Assembly: GCA_018663565.1 (NCBI GenBank)
Contig: JABJQE010000062.1
Span: 1 to 35,268, forward strand
Length of the DNA stretch: 35,268 bases
DNA from: Phycisphaerae bacterium
GTDB lineage: Bacteria; Planctomycetota; Phycisphaerae; Phycisphaerales; SM1A02
Reading direction: 5' to 3'
Shown: positions 1 through 7,382 of the stretch, in pieces
How the letters are laid out: the number at the start of each line of letters is the position of its first letter
How positions within the stretch are numbered: the first letter of the stretch is position 1
Notes under the pieces: model-generated
What the model was told of the DNA's origin: nothing
What the model saw: the letters and a program-made list of their open reading frames with translations, nothing else
The model's database searches: none
Made by a program: the position numbers and the translations under genes

Positions 1-1
1 A

Positions 2-250
2 TTGTGTGGTAACTCGACCGCGCAGGTTGGTGGGTCATATGTCGATCTGGGTGGAAATACGGCGAATGATGAATGCCAGGACTGCGTTGCCGATATCACG
101 GGTGACGGCACAGTAGGCGTTGATGACATGCTCAATCTGATTGCCAACTTCGGCCCATGCGGTGGATGCGCAGCAGACGTAAACGGAGACGGTGTTGTCG
201 GTGTGGATGACATTCTGATTGTCTTGTCTGCTTGGGGCGATTGTGCGTAG
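2..250 (+). CDS. C-terminal end of a dockerin-tailed secreted protein (5' end outside window)
   Basis: Only the last 82 or so codons lie in the window; the frame is open to the left edge, so this is a partial gene. The first visible stretch (CGN, then VDLGGN, then DEC) resembles the last turn of the polymorphic beta-helix surface proteins common in marine planctomycetes; that part is inference. The tail is two EF-hand-like loops, DITGDGTVGVDD and DVNGDGVVGVDD, each followed by a short helix and an aromatic-Gly-x-Cys element (FGPC, WGDC). This is the Cys-containing dockerin-like module, which binds calcium and is thought to anchor or sort secreted proteins. The protein ends Cys-Ala, with Cys as the penultimate residue, as in the two proteases further along. 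No strong terminator follows. Certain as a coding end; the identity of the main domain is unknown. Confidence 0.85.
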   Translation: MCGNSTAQVGGSYVDLGGNTANDECQDCVADITGDGTVGVDDMLNLIANFGPCGGCAADVNGDGVVGVDDILIVLSAWGDCA

Positions 251-517
251 CGAACCACCTTGCTCTTGCTAGCACTGGCGCCTGGCTGACCATAGATGGC
301 GCGCTCTATGTTGGAGTGGGCAGGTACTCTGCAGAACGTCGGTAAAGAACGCGGTTTGGCCGAGCCTACGATTCTCTACCCTGAGAAGTTTTGGAAATAG
401 TGGTTCAGATCCCGGACACAGAGCCAACTCTCAGGCAATTCCTCTATTGCTGGTTAGAAAGGCTCACTCTTGGTCTGTTTGTTCGTGCAAAGCAGCTGCA
501 GATGGCCACAGCCGGTG
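251..517. other. Intergenic stretch with one weak hairpin
   Basis: No gene is convincing here. A short inverted repeat (CATAGA at 291-296, TCTATG at 305-310) could form a 6-bp hairpin after the dockerin gene, but no U-run follows, so it is a weak terminator candidate. The reading frame of the next gene is open back to a TTG at 447, but I prefer the ATG at 531. Confidence 0.4.
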
Positions 518-523
518 TAGCCT
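518..523 (+). promoter_or_regulatory. Putative -10 element TAGCCT, 7 nt before start
   Basis: TAGCCT is followed by 7 nt and then ATG at 531, with no Shine-Dalgarno sequence. The same arrangement recurs before other genes in the window, so a leaderless transcript is inferred. No good -35 is seen. Confidence 0.4.
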
Positions 524-530
524 GCTCGGC

Positions 531-2096
531 ATGATCACGGTCTGCATCATCGTTCTCCCTGCTCTGCTCGCGGCTGATTCAGTGTCTGCGGCACCCGCCA
601 TTCAAGCCACCGGCAGCGTCTCTTCTGGCTGGTCGCTTGGAGTTGCTGGACACCCACCCGCATTTGCGGCGTGGACGCCCTCCGCCGTGGCCGGGCCGCT
701 TCAGGTCGTGTCGAGTGTGGAGGTCAAATCAGTTGGCATGGACGTGATGTGGACTGTCAAAAACGACACCATGGAGCCCATCCCGTTGCGGTCTCTCCCG
801 CTTCCGTCACTCTCTCTTGGCCCTGAAATTGCCTGTATGGACTTTCGCAGTTCGGGTTGGCCGCAGGCCCTGACGGAGGCGGGTCCCTATCAGCGCATGC
901 AGGGAACGTGGCCAGGTTCGATGTACTCGCCAGTCGCCGTTGCGATGAACACCAAGATTGCCGTGGGTATCAGTGTGCAGTATCCGGTGCTGGAGTATCA
1001 ACATGACTGTGCTCTTGTTGTTGAAGCTGCTGGCGATGGTGTATGGGATGTCAAATTGCTGTTCTCTGGCAAGATGAAAGAAGGCGACTTCCCTTTACGC
1101 CATTCGGCAACACTTCCCGCTGGCGCGAGTCGTACATACATTGTCTCGATTCGAGCGGCTGCGAATCCACTGCAGTGGATCGATACACTCTCGCCTTATC
1201 GGGAGTGGTTCCGCAGCACCTTTGGATCGGTGACGTATACCGCGGATACGTCTGCGATCCGTGGTTGCATTTTGGCGTTCTCTCACAATCAGTCAACCGA
1301 GAACCCGGGTGGGTGGGTTGCTGCAGCCAATAGACCTGATCTCAATGGATACCAATCCGTCATCAACATATTGATGTCCGCGATGAAGAATGCGTCCCGC
1401 ACCATTCTGTGGGCGCCAAGTGGGATGACATATCAGCACAAGAAATTGAATTACCCATTTCAGTTCACAACTCATTGGCTTGCTAATGGTGGACCGATGG
1501 GCAATGCGCCATCTCTCCTCTCAAGAGTCCAGACTCGGCCTGGATTGAAGTGGGGGTTGTGGTGGGGGCATTCTGTGCTGTACACGCCTGCCTTTGACAC
1601 ATTGCCATCGTCGCCACTTGATATTCACAGTCCAGAGCAGAGGCAATCTGCATTTGCGGAGCTCAGGTTGGCTATGCAGTCGGGCGCAACATTGATTGGT
1701 CTCGATGCTTTTTCGACGACGTATCTTCCTGCGTGGGATCTTGTTGGGTGGATCGGCGAACTCCAAGAGAAGGCTCCGGATGTCACGTTCTGTACCGAAG
1801 GCCTCGCCCCGGATTTCTTGCACCGGCTTGCGCCAACCTGGCTCGACATGTACAGCGCCACGCCGAAGCGATTCGGTAGCAATGTTCGAATTCGCGGTCG
1901 CTTCTTGCTCGCAGACTTTCTCTTACCCGGACACGAAACATGGGCGGCCATGCTATTTGATCGCTCGCCGGATCAGGTGGTGCGAGATGGCAAGAACCAA
2001 GGGACTCGCCGTGTACTGATTGAACACGTCAGCCAGTACGGGTACGCGCCAGTGGTGTTCTCTAACCTCTACTTGCGATCTATCGGTGCTGATTGA
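531..2096 (+). CDS. Exported protein of unknown function, possible glycosidase-like fold
   Basis: I do not recognise the family. The ATG at 531 gives a clean signal peptide (MITVCIIVLPALLAAD, cleavage probably after SVSA near residue 20), and a -10-like hexamer sits 7 nt upstream. A TTG at 447 would add 28 residues with extra basic charges and is the alternative start. The product is 521 aa. The first half, with many Ser, Thr, Val and Pro, looks like beta-sandwich. The second half contains ILWAPSGM, a WGLWWGH segment, the acidic run IGLDAFSTTYLPAWDL, and DVTFCTEGLAPDFLH. This order of a strand-end Asp and a strand-end Glu is reminiscent of a TIM-barrel glycoside hydrolase, but this is inference only. 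There is no dockerin tail and no membrane anchor after the signal, so it is probably periplasmic or secreted. It faces the haem-binding gene tail to tail. Confidence 0.75.
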   Translation: MITVCIIVLPALLAADSVSAAPAIQATGSVSSGWSLGVAGHPPAFAAWTPSAVAGPLQVVSSVEVKSVGMDVMWTVKNDTMEPIPLRSLPLPSLSLGPEIACMDFRSSGWPQALTEAGPYQRMQGTWPGSMYSPVAVAMNTKIAVGISVQYPVLEYQHDCALVVEAAGDGVWDVKLLFSGKMKEGDFPLRHSATLPAGASRTYIVSIRAAANPLQWIDTLSPYREWFRSTFGSVTYTADTSAIRGCILAFSHNQSTENPGGWVAAANRPDLNGYQSVINILMSAMKNASRTILWAPSGMTYQHKKLNYPFQFTTHWLANGGPMGNAPSLLSRVQTRPGLKWGLWWGHSVLYTPAFDTLPSSPLDIHSPEQRQSAFAELRLAMQSGATLIGLDAFSTTYLPAWDLVGWIGELQEKAPDVTFCTEGLAPDFLHRLAPTWLDMYSATPKRFGSNVRIRGRFLLADFLLPGHETWAAMLFDRSPDQVVRDGKNQGTRRVLIEHVSQYGYAPVVFSNLYLRSIGAD

Positions 2097-2231
2097 GGAA
2101 GTTCATTAGGCACTGTGCTGGGAGCGGAACTGGATCGCCGGCGTGTTTCGAGTGATCACTTGGCGGAAAGAGGATCTCTCGGACACCCACCAAACATTGT
2201 TCCGCGGCCCACAATAAAATCCTCATGCCTG

Positions 2232-2660
2232 TTATTGCTTAGACCACGTCACAATTGTGTCCACATCAGCCTGCGTTAGCCTCGCTTCTGGGTGCGTCGG
2301 CAGGTAAAACCACAGTGGCATCTCGCCCTCTTCGACTTCTTCGCCGCACTCCTCGATCTTGTGGGCTGCGCGGGAGGGAGTGTAAGAGTCCCACTGCGAG
2401 AAGTTGAGCTCTTCTCGCCCCTCTTTCACATCCTTGCTAACGAGCCACGACACAGGCGCCACATAGGAGTACCACGGCCATGCCGTCTCATTGGAATGGC
2501 AATCGAAGCAGGCCCGATTCAGGATTGCCATGACCTCGGGCGGGGCGGAAATGGTTTCGGTGATTGGGGGGTTCGTCCGATCCACCGGAATAAATTGAAT
2601 GCCGATCGTGGCGATGACAACCACGCCGGCGGTCCACTTGATGACCTTTACGATTTTCAT
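2232..2660 (-). CDS. Membrane-anchored haem-binding domain protein (single CxxCH)
   Basis: The 142-aa protein begins with a basic start and one hydrophobic helix (about residues 9-24), an uncleaved anchor or signal facing the periplasm. Then comes a covalent haem motif, CFDCH at Cys51, Cys54 and His55, followed by WPWYSYVAPVSW, FSQW and MPLWFYLPTHPEA (Met114 a likely sixth ligand). This order matches the Haem_bd family seen in Bacteroidetes and planctomycetes, small monohaem c-type proteins of unknown redox partner. Length is normal for the family. The ATG at 2660 has no Shine-Dalgarno sequence; TATTGT lies exactly 6 nt upstream, so the mRNA may be leaderless. It is divergent from the transglutaminase-like gene, 104 bp apart. 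No cytochrome maturation or respiratory genes are nearby, so its electron partner cannot be guessed. Confidence 0.88.
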   Translation of the reverse strand: MKIVKVIKWTAGVVVIATIGIQFIPVDRTNPPITETISAPPEVMAILNRACFDCHSNETAWPWYSYVAPVSWLVSKDVKEGREELNFSQWDSYTPSRAAHKIEECGEEVEEGEMPLWFYLPTHPEARLTQADVDTIVTWSKQ

Positions 2661-2666
2661 GTGCCC

Positions 2667-2672
2667 ACAATA
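2667..2672 (-). promoter_or_regulatory. Putative -10 element TATTGT, 6 nt before haem-protein start
   Basis: Read on the minus strand, TATTGT is followed by GGGCAC and then the ATG at 2660. There is no room for a Shine-Dalgarno leader, so a leaderless transcript is inferred. Confidence 0.5.
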
Positions 2673-2711
2673 GTCGTTCTGGCCATTGGAGTTCGAGATT
2701 GCCTCGCTGAG

Positions 2712-2736
2712 TTGGCAGCTTGTGTTAGGTTGCCAA
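2712..2736. repeat. Inverted repeat TTGGCA-N13-TGCCAA in a divergent promoter region
   Basis: Arms at 2712-2717 and 2731-2736 are perfect 6-bp complements in the 104-bp gap between divergent genes. It could be an operator for a dimeric regulator or chance. Confidence 0.35.
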
Positions 2737-2764
2737 TCCCCAAGAATCGAAAGGATTAGAAGTC

Positions 2765-4114
2765 ATGAGCGTATGGAGTGCTTCGGCAGTGTTCACGGTG
2801 TGCATCGCGGTCTCAAGCGGAATGGCCGCTGACACGGCGGCGTTGACATCCCCGGCGGTAGAGCCAATTCCACACACGGTGACCGCAGACATTCAAGCGG
2901 GAATCGAAGCACATATTGCCAAAGAAACTGAGCAGGGGGGCGGGTACTTTCCGTTGACCTACGACGGCAAAGACATGAAGCTCAAACTCGTTCGTGTTCA
3001 CACCGAGTACCTTGCAAATCTTGGACCGGGCCGGCACTTTGCGTGCGTTGATCTTGCGAGCCAAGACGGCAATGTGTATGACGTCGACTTTTTCCTAGAA
3101 GGTGAACCTGGGGATATGCGGGTGACCGAAACAACGGTGCATAAGCTCAATGGTCGCCCATATTATCTATGGCGTCAGCAGGATGATGGCACATGGGTGC
3201 ATGCTGAAGTGGACGGTGCTTCACAGGAGCTGCTAGGTGTCATCGAAGGTGATGATGCGTTTGAGTTTGTGTACAACGCCACTGTTCCTGAGCTTGCAGA
3301 AAACGGTCGCATGTGGATTCCGATTCCAGAGAGTGATGAGTTTCAGACCGTGCAAGCCAAGTCGATCACGATTCCTGGCACGCATAGGATGTTGACTGAT
3401 AAACGCTATGGCAACAAGGTGATGTTTGTTGAACTGACGCCGGCCGATAGTGGCAAGAGTATCTCGATGGTCTTTGATGTAAAGCGTCATGAGAAGGGCG
3501 TGTATGGCTGCGACGATAAGTCGCCTGCTGAGTTCCTTCTTCCGGAACGTCTTGTTCCCAACACAACTGAGTTCAAAGAGATCGCTACAGAGGCGCTTAA
3601 GAACAAGCGTGGCGGCGATCTTGTCAAGGCCCGCGCTTTGTATGACCACACCATTGACCGCATGCAGTACATCAAGGCAGACAAGAAGTACGGAAAGGGT
3701 GATGCTCAGTACGCCTGTGATGGTGGAAGCGGCAACTGCACCGACTATCACTCATACTTCATCGCGTTGTCCCGATCGGTCGGCATTCCTGCCCGGTTTG
3801 CCATAGGCGCTGCGATTCCATCATCCCGCGACGACGGCGGTGTAAATGGCTACCACTGCTGGGCCGAGTTCTACGCTGAGGGCAAGTGGTGGCCGGTAGA
3901 CATCAGTGAGGCAGACAAGTACACGAGCCTAGCGACGTACTACTTTGGCCATAATCCTGCGAATCGGATTGAGCTCAGCCGTGGCCGCGATCTTGTCGTG
4001 GAGCCTGGTCCAGAATCAGGACCAATCAACTTTTTGGCCTATCCCGTACTTGAAGTCAACGGCAAACCCGTCAAGGTGGCGAAGCCCAAGTTCGGATTCA
4101 CGCGGAAGAGTTGA
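2765..4114 (+). CDS. Exported transglutaminase-like cysteine protein
   Basis: The 449-aa product has an N-terminal signal peptide (hydrophobic run about residues 6-21, ending in Ala-Ala). The C-terminal third carries a transglutaminase-core domain with the full triad: Cys325 in GGSGNCTDYHSYF, His364 in GYHCWAEF and Asp379 in WWPVDI. The segment between Cys and His (ALSRSVGIPARFAIG) is the usual family helix and strand. The first 270 residues form an unassigned region, probably beta-rich. Bacterial members are mostly proteases, amidases or cross-linking enzymes; the substrate here is unknown. The ATG at 2765 is preceded by AAAGGA at 2750-2755 (9 nt spacing), a clear Shine-Dalgarno sequence. 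The last 60 residues run past the catalytic domain with a Pro/Lys-rich end. The next gene, typA, is probably separate. Confidence 0.9.
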   Translation: MSVWSASAVFTVCIAVSSGMAADTAALTSPAVEPIPHTVTADIQAGIEAHIAKETEQGGGYFPLTYDGKDMKLKLVRVHTEYLANLGPGRHFACVDLASQDGNVYDVDFFLEGEPGDMRVTETTVHKLNGRPYYLWRQQDDGTWVHAEVDGASQELLGVIEGDDAFEFVYNATVPELAENGRMWIPIPESDEFQTVQAKSITIPGTHRMLTDKRYGNKVMFVELTPADSGKSISMVFDVKRHEKGVYGCDDKSPAEFLLPERLVPNTTEFKEIATEALKNKRGGDLVKARALYDHTIDRMQYIKADKKYGKGDAQYACDGGSGNCTDYHSYFIALSRSVGIPARFAIGAAIPSSRDDGGVNGYHCWAEFYAEGKWWPVDISEADKYTSLATYYFGHNPANRIELSRGRDLVVEPGPESGPINFLAYPVLEVNGKPVKVAKPKFGFTRKS

Positions 4115-4157
4115 ACGCGGATATCGTCGCTGCAAGGTACTTCTATTGCAATAGGGG

Positions 4158-4178
4158 GACGCCACTGGAAGCGGCGTC
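4158..4178 (+). terminator. Weak hairpin after the transglutaminase-like gene
   Basis: GACGCC (4158-4163) pairs with GGCGTC (4173-4178) around a 9-nt loop, 43 nt past the stop codon. No clear U-run follows, so termination is only suggested. Confidence 0.4.
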
Positions 4179-4210
4179 TCTGTGGGGGTACTCCTTTCCT
4201 CTATTGGCAC

Positions 4211-4216
4211 TAGAAT
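4211..4216 (+). promoter_or_regulatory. Putative -10 element TAGAAT for typA
   Basis: TAGAAT lies 64 nt before the typA start and would give a leader of about 59 nt rich in GC hairpin potential. No convincing -35 is visible. Candidate only. Confidence 0.35.
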
Positions 4217-4280
4217 ACGCGGCTCCCCGTTGAGGCCCGTGCGCCGCGCCGGGGCATACACCGCACACAGGCGTTGAATC

Positions 4281-6155
4281 ATGCTGCATGCTGCCGATCC
4301 CAATCTTCGTAACCTCGCCATCATCGCGCACGTTGATCATGGGAAAACAACTCTTGTTGATTCGATGCTGGCGTATTGCGGGTCGATGACGCTCAATCGA
4401 GGGGATTTGAACTGTGTTCTTGATTCGGATCCTCTTGAGAAGGAACGGGGTATCACGATTACGTCTAAGAACTGCGCGGTCACGTGGCGGCCAAATGACG
4501 GCGAGTTCGTGGGAAAGACATGTCGGATCAATATCATTGACACGCCTGGCCACGCTGACTTTGGTGGTGAGGTTGAGCGAGTGCTCAAAATGGCCGATGG
4601 CGTACTACTGCTCGTTGATGCATTCGAGGGGCCAATGCCGCAGACCCGCTTTGTGATGGGTAAGGCACTTGAACTCGATCATCCGATCATTGTGGTTATC
4701 AACAAGTGTGATCGGCCTAATGCGAGAGCAGATAGCGTATTGAATGAAGTCTTCGACTTACTCGTCGCGCTCGGAGCGAGCGACGAGCGACTTGACTTTC
4801 CAGTGATCTACGCCTCAGGCCGTGATGGGTGGACATCAGCCGAAGAGGGCGTGCACCAGGGTGATATGCAGCCGCTGCTCGAAGCCATCATGGAGCATCT
4901 TCCGGCGCCTGTGGGCTATGCTGATGTGCCGCTGCAAATGTTGATTGCGAGCCAAGATTATTCGCCTTACGCGGGTCGAATTGCGATCGGCCGCATCTTT
5001 GCTGGTGTGTTGACCGCTGGGCAGGCTGTGACGATCTGTCACGAGCACAAGAACCGTACGGCACGGGCTCAGAAGTTGTATCGATTCAAAGACCTTGGCC
5101 GGACGCCGGCTGAGATCGTTTCAGTGGGTGACTTGTGTGCTGTTGAGGGCATTGGTGAGTTTGAGATTGGCGACACGATCGCGTGCCCTGAGCAACCACA
5201 TCCGATTGCGAGAATTGCAGTCGATGAGCCAACCTTGCACATGCTCTTTCGAATCAATGATTCGCCAAATGCAGGACAAAGCGGCAAGTATGTCACGAGT
5301 CGGCAAATTGATGAGCGACTACAACGTGAGCTTCGCAGTAATCTCGCATTGCGGGTAGAGCCGGGCGATACTGCTGATGAGTTCAAAGTGTCAGGTCGTG
5401 GGCTGCTGCATCTTGGCATTTTGCTAGAGAACATGCGTCGTGAAGGATATGAACTGACGGTTGGTCGGCCACAAGTGATTGAGAAGGAAATTGATGGCGT
5501 AGTGTGTGAGCCGATCGAATTGCTCACCATCGATGTCGATCAGGATCATGTTGGATCGGCGATGGAACTTCTTGGTGCACGTGGCGGTGAGGTGCAGAGC
5601 CTTGATCAACGCGGTGATCGAATGCACATTGAATGTGAGATCCCTGCGCGGGGATTGATTGGTTTGCGAAGTCATATGCTCACAGCCACTGGTGGGCAAG
5701 CAGTGATGTATCACTGCTTCCAGAAGTATGCTCCTAGACGCACGATGTCCTATCGCCGGCAAAACGGAGTCATGGTCGCTACGGCTGATGGGCAGGCGAC
5801 CACCTACTCAATGCTCAATCTCAGCCAGCGTGGCATTCTGCTTGTCGAAACACAAGACGTAATTTATGCCGGGCAGATTGTTGGTGAGAATGCGCGCGAC
5901 GCCGATCTTGGTGTGAATATCGTGAAGGGCAAGGCGTTCTCGAATGTTCGCGAGGCGAACAAAGAGGCGACGCAGGTCCTGAAGGCCTCGCGTGAAACCA
6001 CGCTTGAATCCGGCCTTGAGTATATTCAAGATGATGAACTCGTTGAAATCACGCCTGATGCCATCCGCCTTCGCAAGCGAATCCTCGACGAAAGCAAACG
6101 CAAACAAATTTCGCGGCAGCAGAAGACTGCGGCGGCGGGGGCTCACGCCGAGTAG
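4281..6155 (+). CDS. typA: Ribosome-associated GTPase TypA/BipA
   Basis: TypA (BipA) is a translation-factor GTPase that binds the 70S ribosome and supports 50S assembly and growth under cold or other stress. The 624-aa product shows all G motifs: AHVDHGKTT (residues 16-24), the switch I region with EKERGITI, DTPGH from Asp87, and NKCD from Asn141. Domain II and EF-G-like domains III and V follow, with the TypA-specific C-terminal part (GQIVGENARDADLGVN, then KAFSNVREANKEAT). Length is slightly above the usual 600-615 because of a Lys/Arg/Ala-rich tail. The ATG at 4281 fits the family start; no strong Shine-Dalgarno sequence is seen. The next gene starts 28 bp downstream and may be co-transcribed. 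Confidence 0.98.
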   Translation: MLHAADPNLRNLAIIAHVDHGKTTLVDSMLAYCGSMTLNRGDLNCVLDSDPLEKERGITITSKNCAVTWRPNDGEFVGKTCRINIIDTPGHADFGGEVERVLKMADGVLLLVDAFEGPMPQTRFVMGKALELDHPIIVVINKCDRPNARADSVLNEVFDLLVALGASDERLDFPVIYASGRDGWTSAEEGVHQGDMQPLLEAIMEHLPAPVGYADVPLQMLIASQDYSPYAGRIAIGRIFAGVLTAGQAVTICHEHKNRTARAQKLYRFKDLGRTPAEIVSVGDLCAVEGIGEFEIGDTIACPEQPHPIARIAVDEPTLHMLFRINDSPNAGQSGKYVTSRQIDERLQRELRSNLALRVEPGDTADEFKVSGRGLLHLGILLENMRREGYELTVGRPQVIEKEIDGVVCEPIELLTIDVDQDHVGSAMELLGARGGEVQSLDQRGDRMHIECEIPARGLIGLRSHMLTATGGQAVMYHCFQKYAPRRTMSYRRQNGVMVATADGQATTYSMLNLSQRGILLVETQDVIYAGQIVGENARDADLGVNIVKGKAFSNVREANKEATQVLKASRETTLESGLEYIQDDELVEITPDAIRLRKRILDESKRKQISRQQKTAAAGAHAE

Positions 6156-6170
6156 GCAATGTACATTTTG

Positions 6171-6175
6171 AAAGG
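6171..6175 (+). promoter_or_regulatory. Shine-Dalgarno AAAGG that decides the EEP start
   Basis: AAAGG at 6171-6175 lies 8 nt before ATG 6184. An in-frame GTG at 6175 overlaps it and is therefore an unlikely start. Confidence 0.6.
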
Positions 6176-6183
6176 TGTTACGC

Positions 6184-7152
6184 ATGATTGGATTGATTCT
6201 CGGTGTGGTCGTTGCGATGGGCCCGACTGGGTCGGAGCCAGATGACCTTCGGGTGATGGTCTGGAATATTCTGCACGGCGGGAACGATGTTGAGCAGGGG
6301 CCCGAGAAGGCGCTCGCAATCATTCGGAAGCAGCAGCCGGATATCGTGCTGCTTCAAGAAAGCTATGACATCGATGGTGATCGGCCGCTTCTTGGGGAAT
6401 GGCTTGCTAGCGAGTTAGGTTGGCATCAACATCAGGCTGAAAGTAAGCACTTGTGTGTACTCACACCATTAGAGATCGAAGCGACTTTCTTCCATCATGC
6501 GTGGCATGGTGTTGGTGCGAAGTTGGTTGACCAAGAGGGACGGTCGCTTCTAGCGTGGAGCACTTGGATTGATTGGCGGGCCTTTGTCACCTATGAACTG
6601 CGAGATAATCCAAGCATTTCAGACGATGACTTGCTTGCTGCTGAAAGCACACGGTCACAGCGTGTGCAACAAGCCAATGCGATCTTGGCTTACCTCAAGG
6701 AAATCGGCCAGCTTCAGTCCGACATCCCAGTGCTTATTGGGGGGGATTGGAATTGTCCATCGCACCTTGATTGGACAGTTGACACTGCTCGTGTCTATCG
6801 TGATCGCCGCCAATTGGATCTTCCCGTGAGCATTGCAATGCGAGACGCAGGTTTCGTTGACACCTACCGCATGGTGTATCCCAATCCAGTGCAGCATCCC
6901 GGCCTGACATGGTCGCCGATGATTCGCGGGATCAAAGGAGAGGGTGGCGCCCTGCAGCGATTCGAACGGATTGACCGCTTGTACGTGAAGAATCCCGCTG
7001 AAGGGTGGACGCTTCAAGCTCGGTCAGGGGCGGTGCTCCCCGAGGTTTGGGAGGACGATGCTGTTCCGCCTTCCAAGCGAGAATTCCCGTCAGATCACGG
7101 AGCTCTGGTTATGGACTTGCAATGGGCGGAAGTGCAAGAGACCGCGGATTGA
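6184..7152 (+). CDS. Exported endonuclease/exonuclease/phosphatase (EEP) family hydrolase
   Basis: The 322-aa product has a short hydrophobic start (MIGLILGVVVAMG), a likely signal peptide, followed directly by the EEP fold. Family motifs in order: VMVWNILHGG (metal-binding Asn), DIVLLQE with Glu59, GGDWNCP with Asp188 and Asn190, TW near the GLTWSP segment, RIDRLYVK, and the catalytic SDH at Asp304-His305. EEP enzymes cleave phosphodiester or phosphomonoester bonds with a divalent metal; substrates range from nucleic acids to sphingomyelin and inositol phosphates, and sequence alone does not choose. Export makes scavenging of extracellular or periplasmic phosphate esters plausible. The start rests on the AAAGG at 6171-6175. 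It lies 28 bp after typA and may share its transcript. Confidence 0.9.
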   Translation: MIGLILGVVVAMGPTGSEPDDLRVMVWNILHGGNDVEQGPEKALAIIRKQQPDIVLLQESYDIDGDRPLLGEWLASELGWHQHQAESKHLCVLTPLEIEATFFHHAWHGVGAKLVDQEGRSLLAWSTWIDWRAFVTYELRDNPSISDDDLLAAESTRSQRVQQANAILAYLKEIGQLQSDIPVLIGGDWNCPSHLDWTVDTARVYRDRRQLDLPVSIAMRDAGFVDTYRMVYPNPVQHPGLTWSPMIRGIKGEGGALQRFERIDRLYVKNPAEGWTLQARSGAVLPEVWEDDAVPPSKREFPSDHGALVMDLQWAEVQETAD

Positions 7153-7368
7153 TCGGCGTGTTGTGATTCTTGGGGCCAAAGCAAGGCGGCACGATCTCAC
7201 AGCCACCTCTGAGATTACGACAAAGATCTGACCAACATTGAGTGAAGTTCAACCTTGAGCACACGCGTCGGCCTGAGCTGACTAGTGGGGTTGTAGAGTT
7301 TTTCTCGCCATGCAAGGGCAGAGATGTAGGAACCGATCGCTCAAGCGATCTCATCGCACAACTTGTTG
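7153..7368. other. Intergenic leader of the C25 protease gene
   Basis: No gene is evident. The protease frame is open from 7242, but the well-placed Shine-Dalgarno sequence and signal peptide favour 7383. ATCTCA (7194-7199) and TGAGAT (7210-7215) could form a weak hairpin. A perfect dyad GATCGCT-CA-AGCGATC occupies 7335-7350. Confidence 0.4.
7335..7350. repeat. Perfect dyad GATCGCT-CA-AGCGATC upstream of the C25 protease
   Basis: Seven-bp arms with a 2-nt centre end 32 nt before the start codon. Position and symmetry suit an operator; the very short loop makes an RNA hairpin less likely. Function not shown. Confidence 0.4.
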
Positions 7369-7374
7369 CAGGAG
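7369..7374 (+). promoter_or_regulatory. Shine-Dalgarno CAGGAG that decides the C25 protease start
   Basis: CAGGAG is followed by 8 nt and ATG at 7383, directly before the signal peptide. The upstream in-frame TTG at 7242 has no such support. Confidence 0.65.
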
Positions 7375-7382
7375 TTCTTGTT

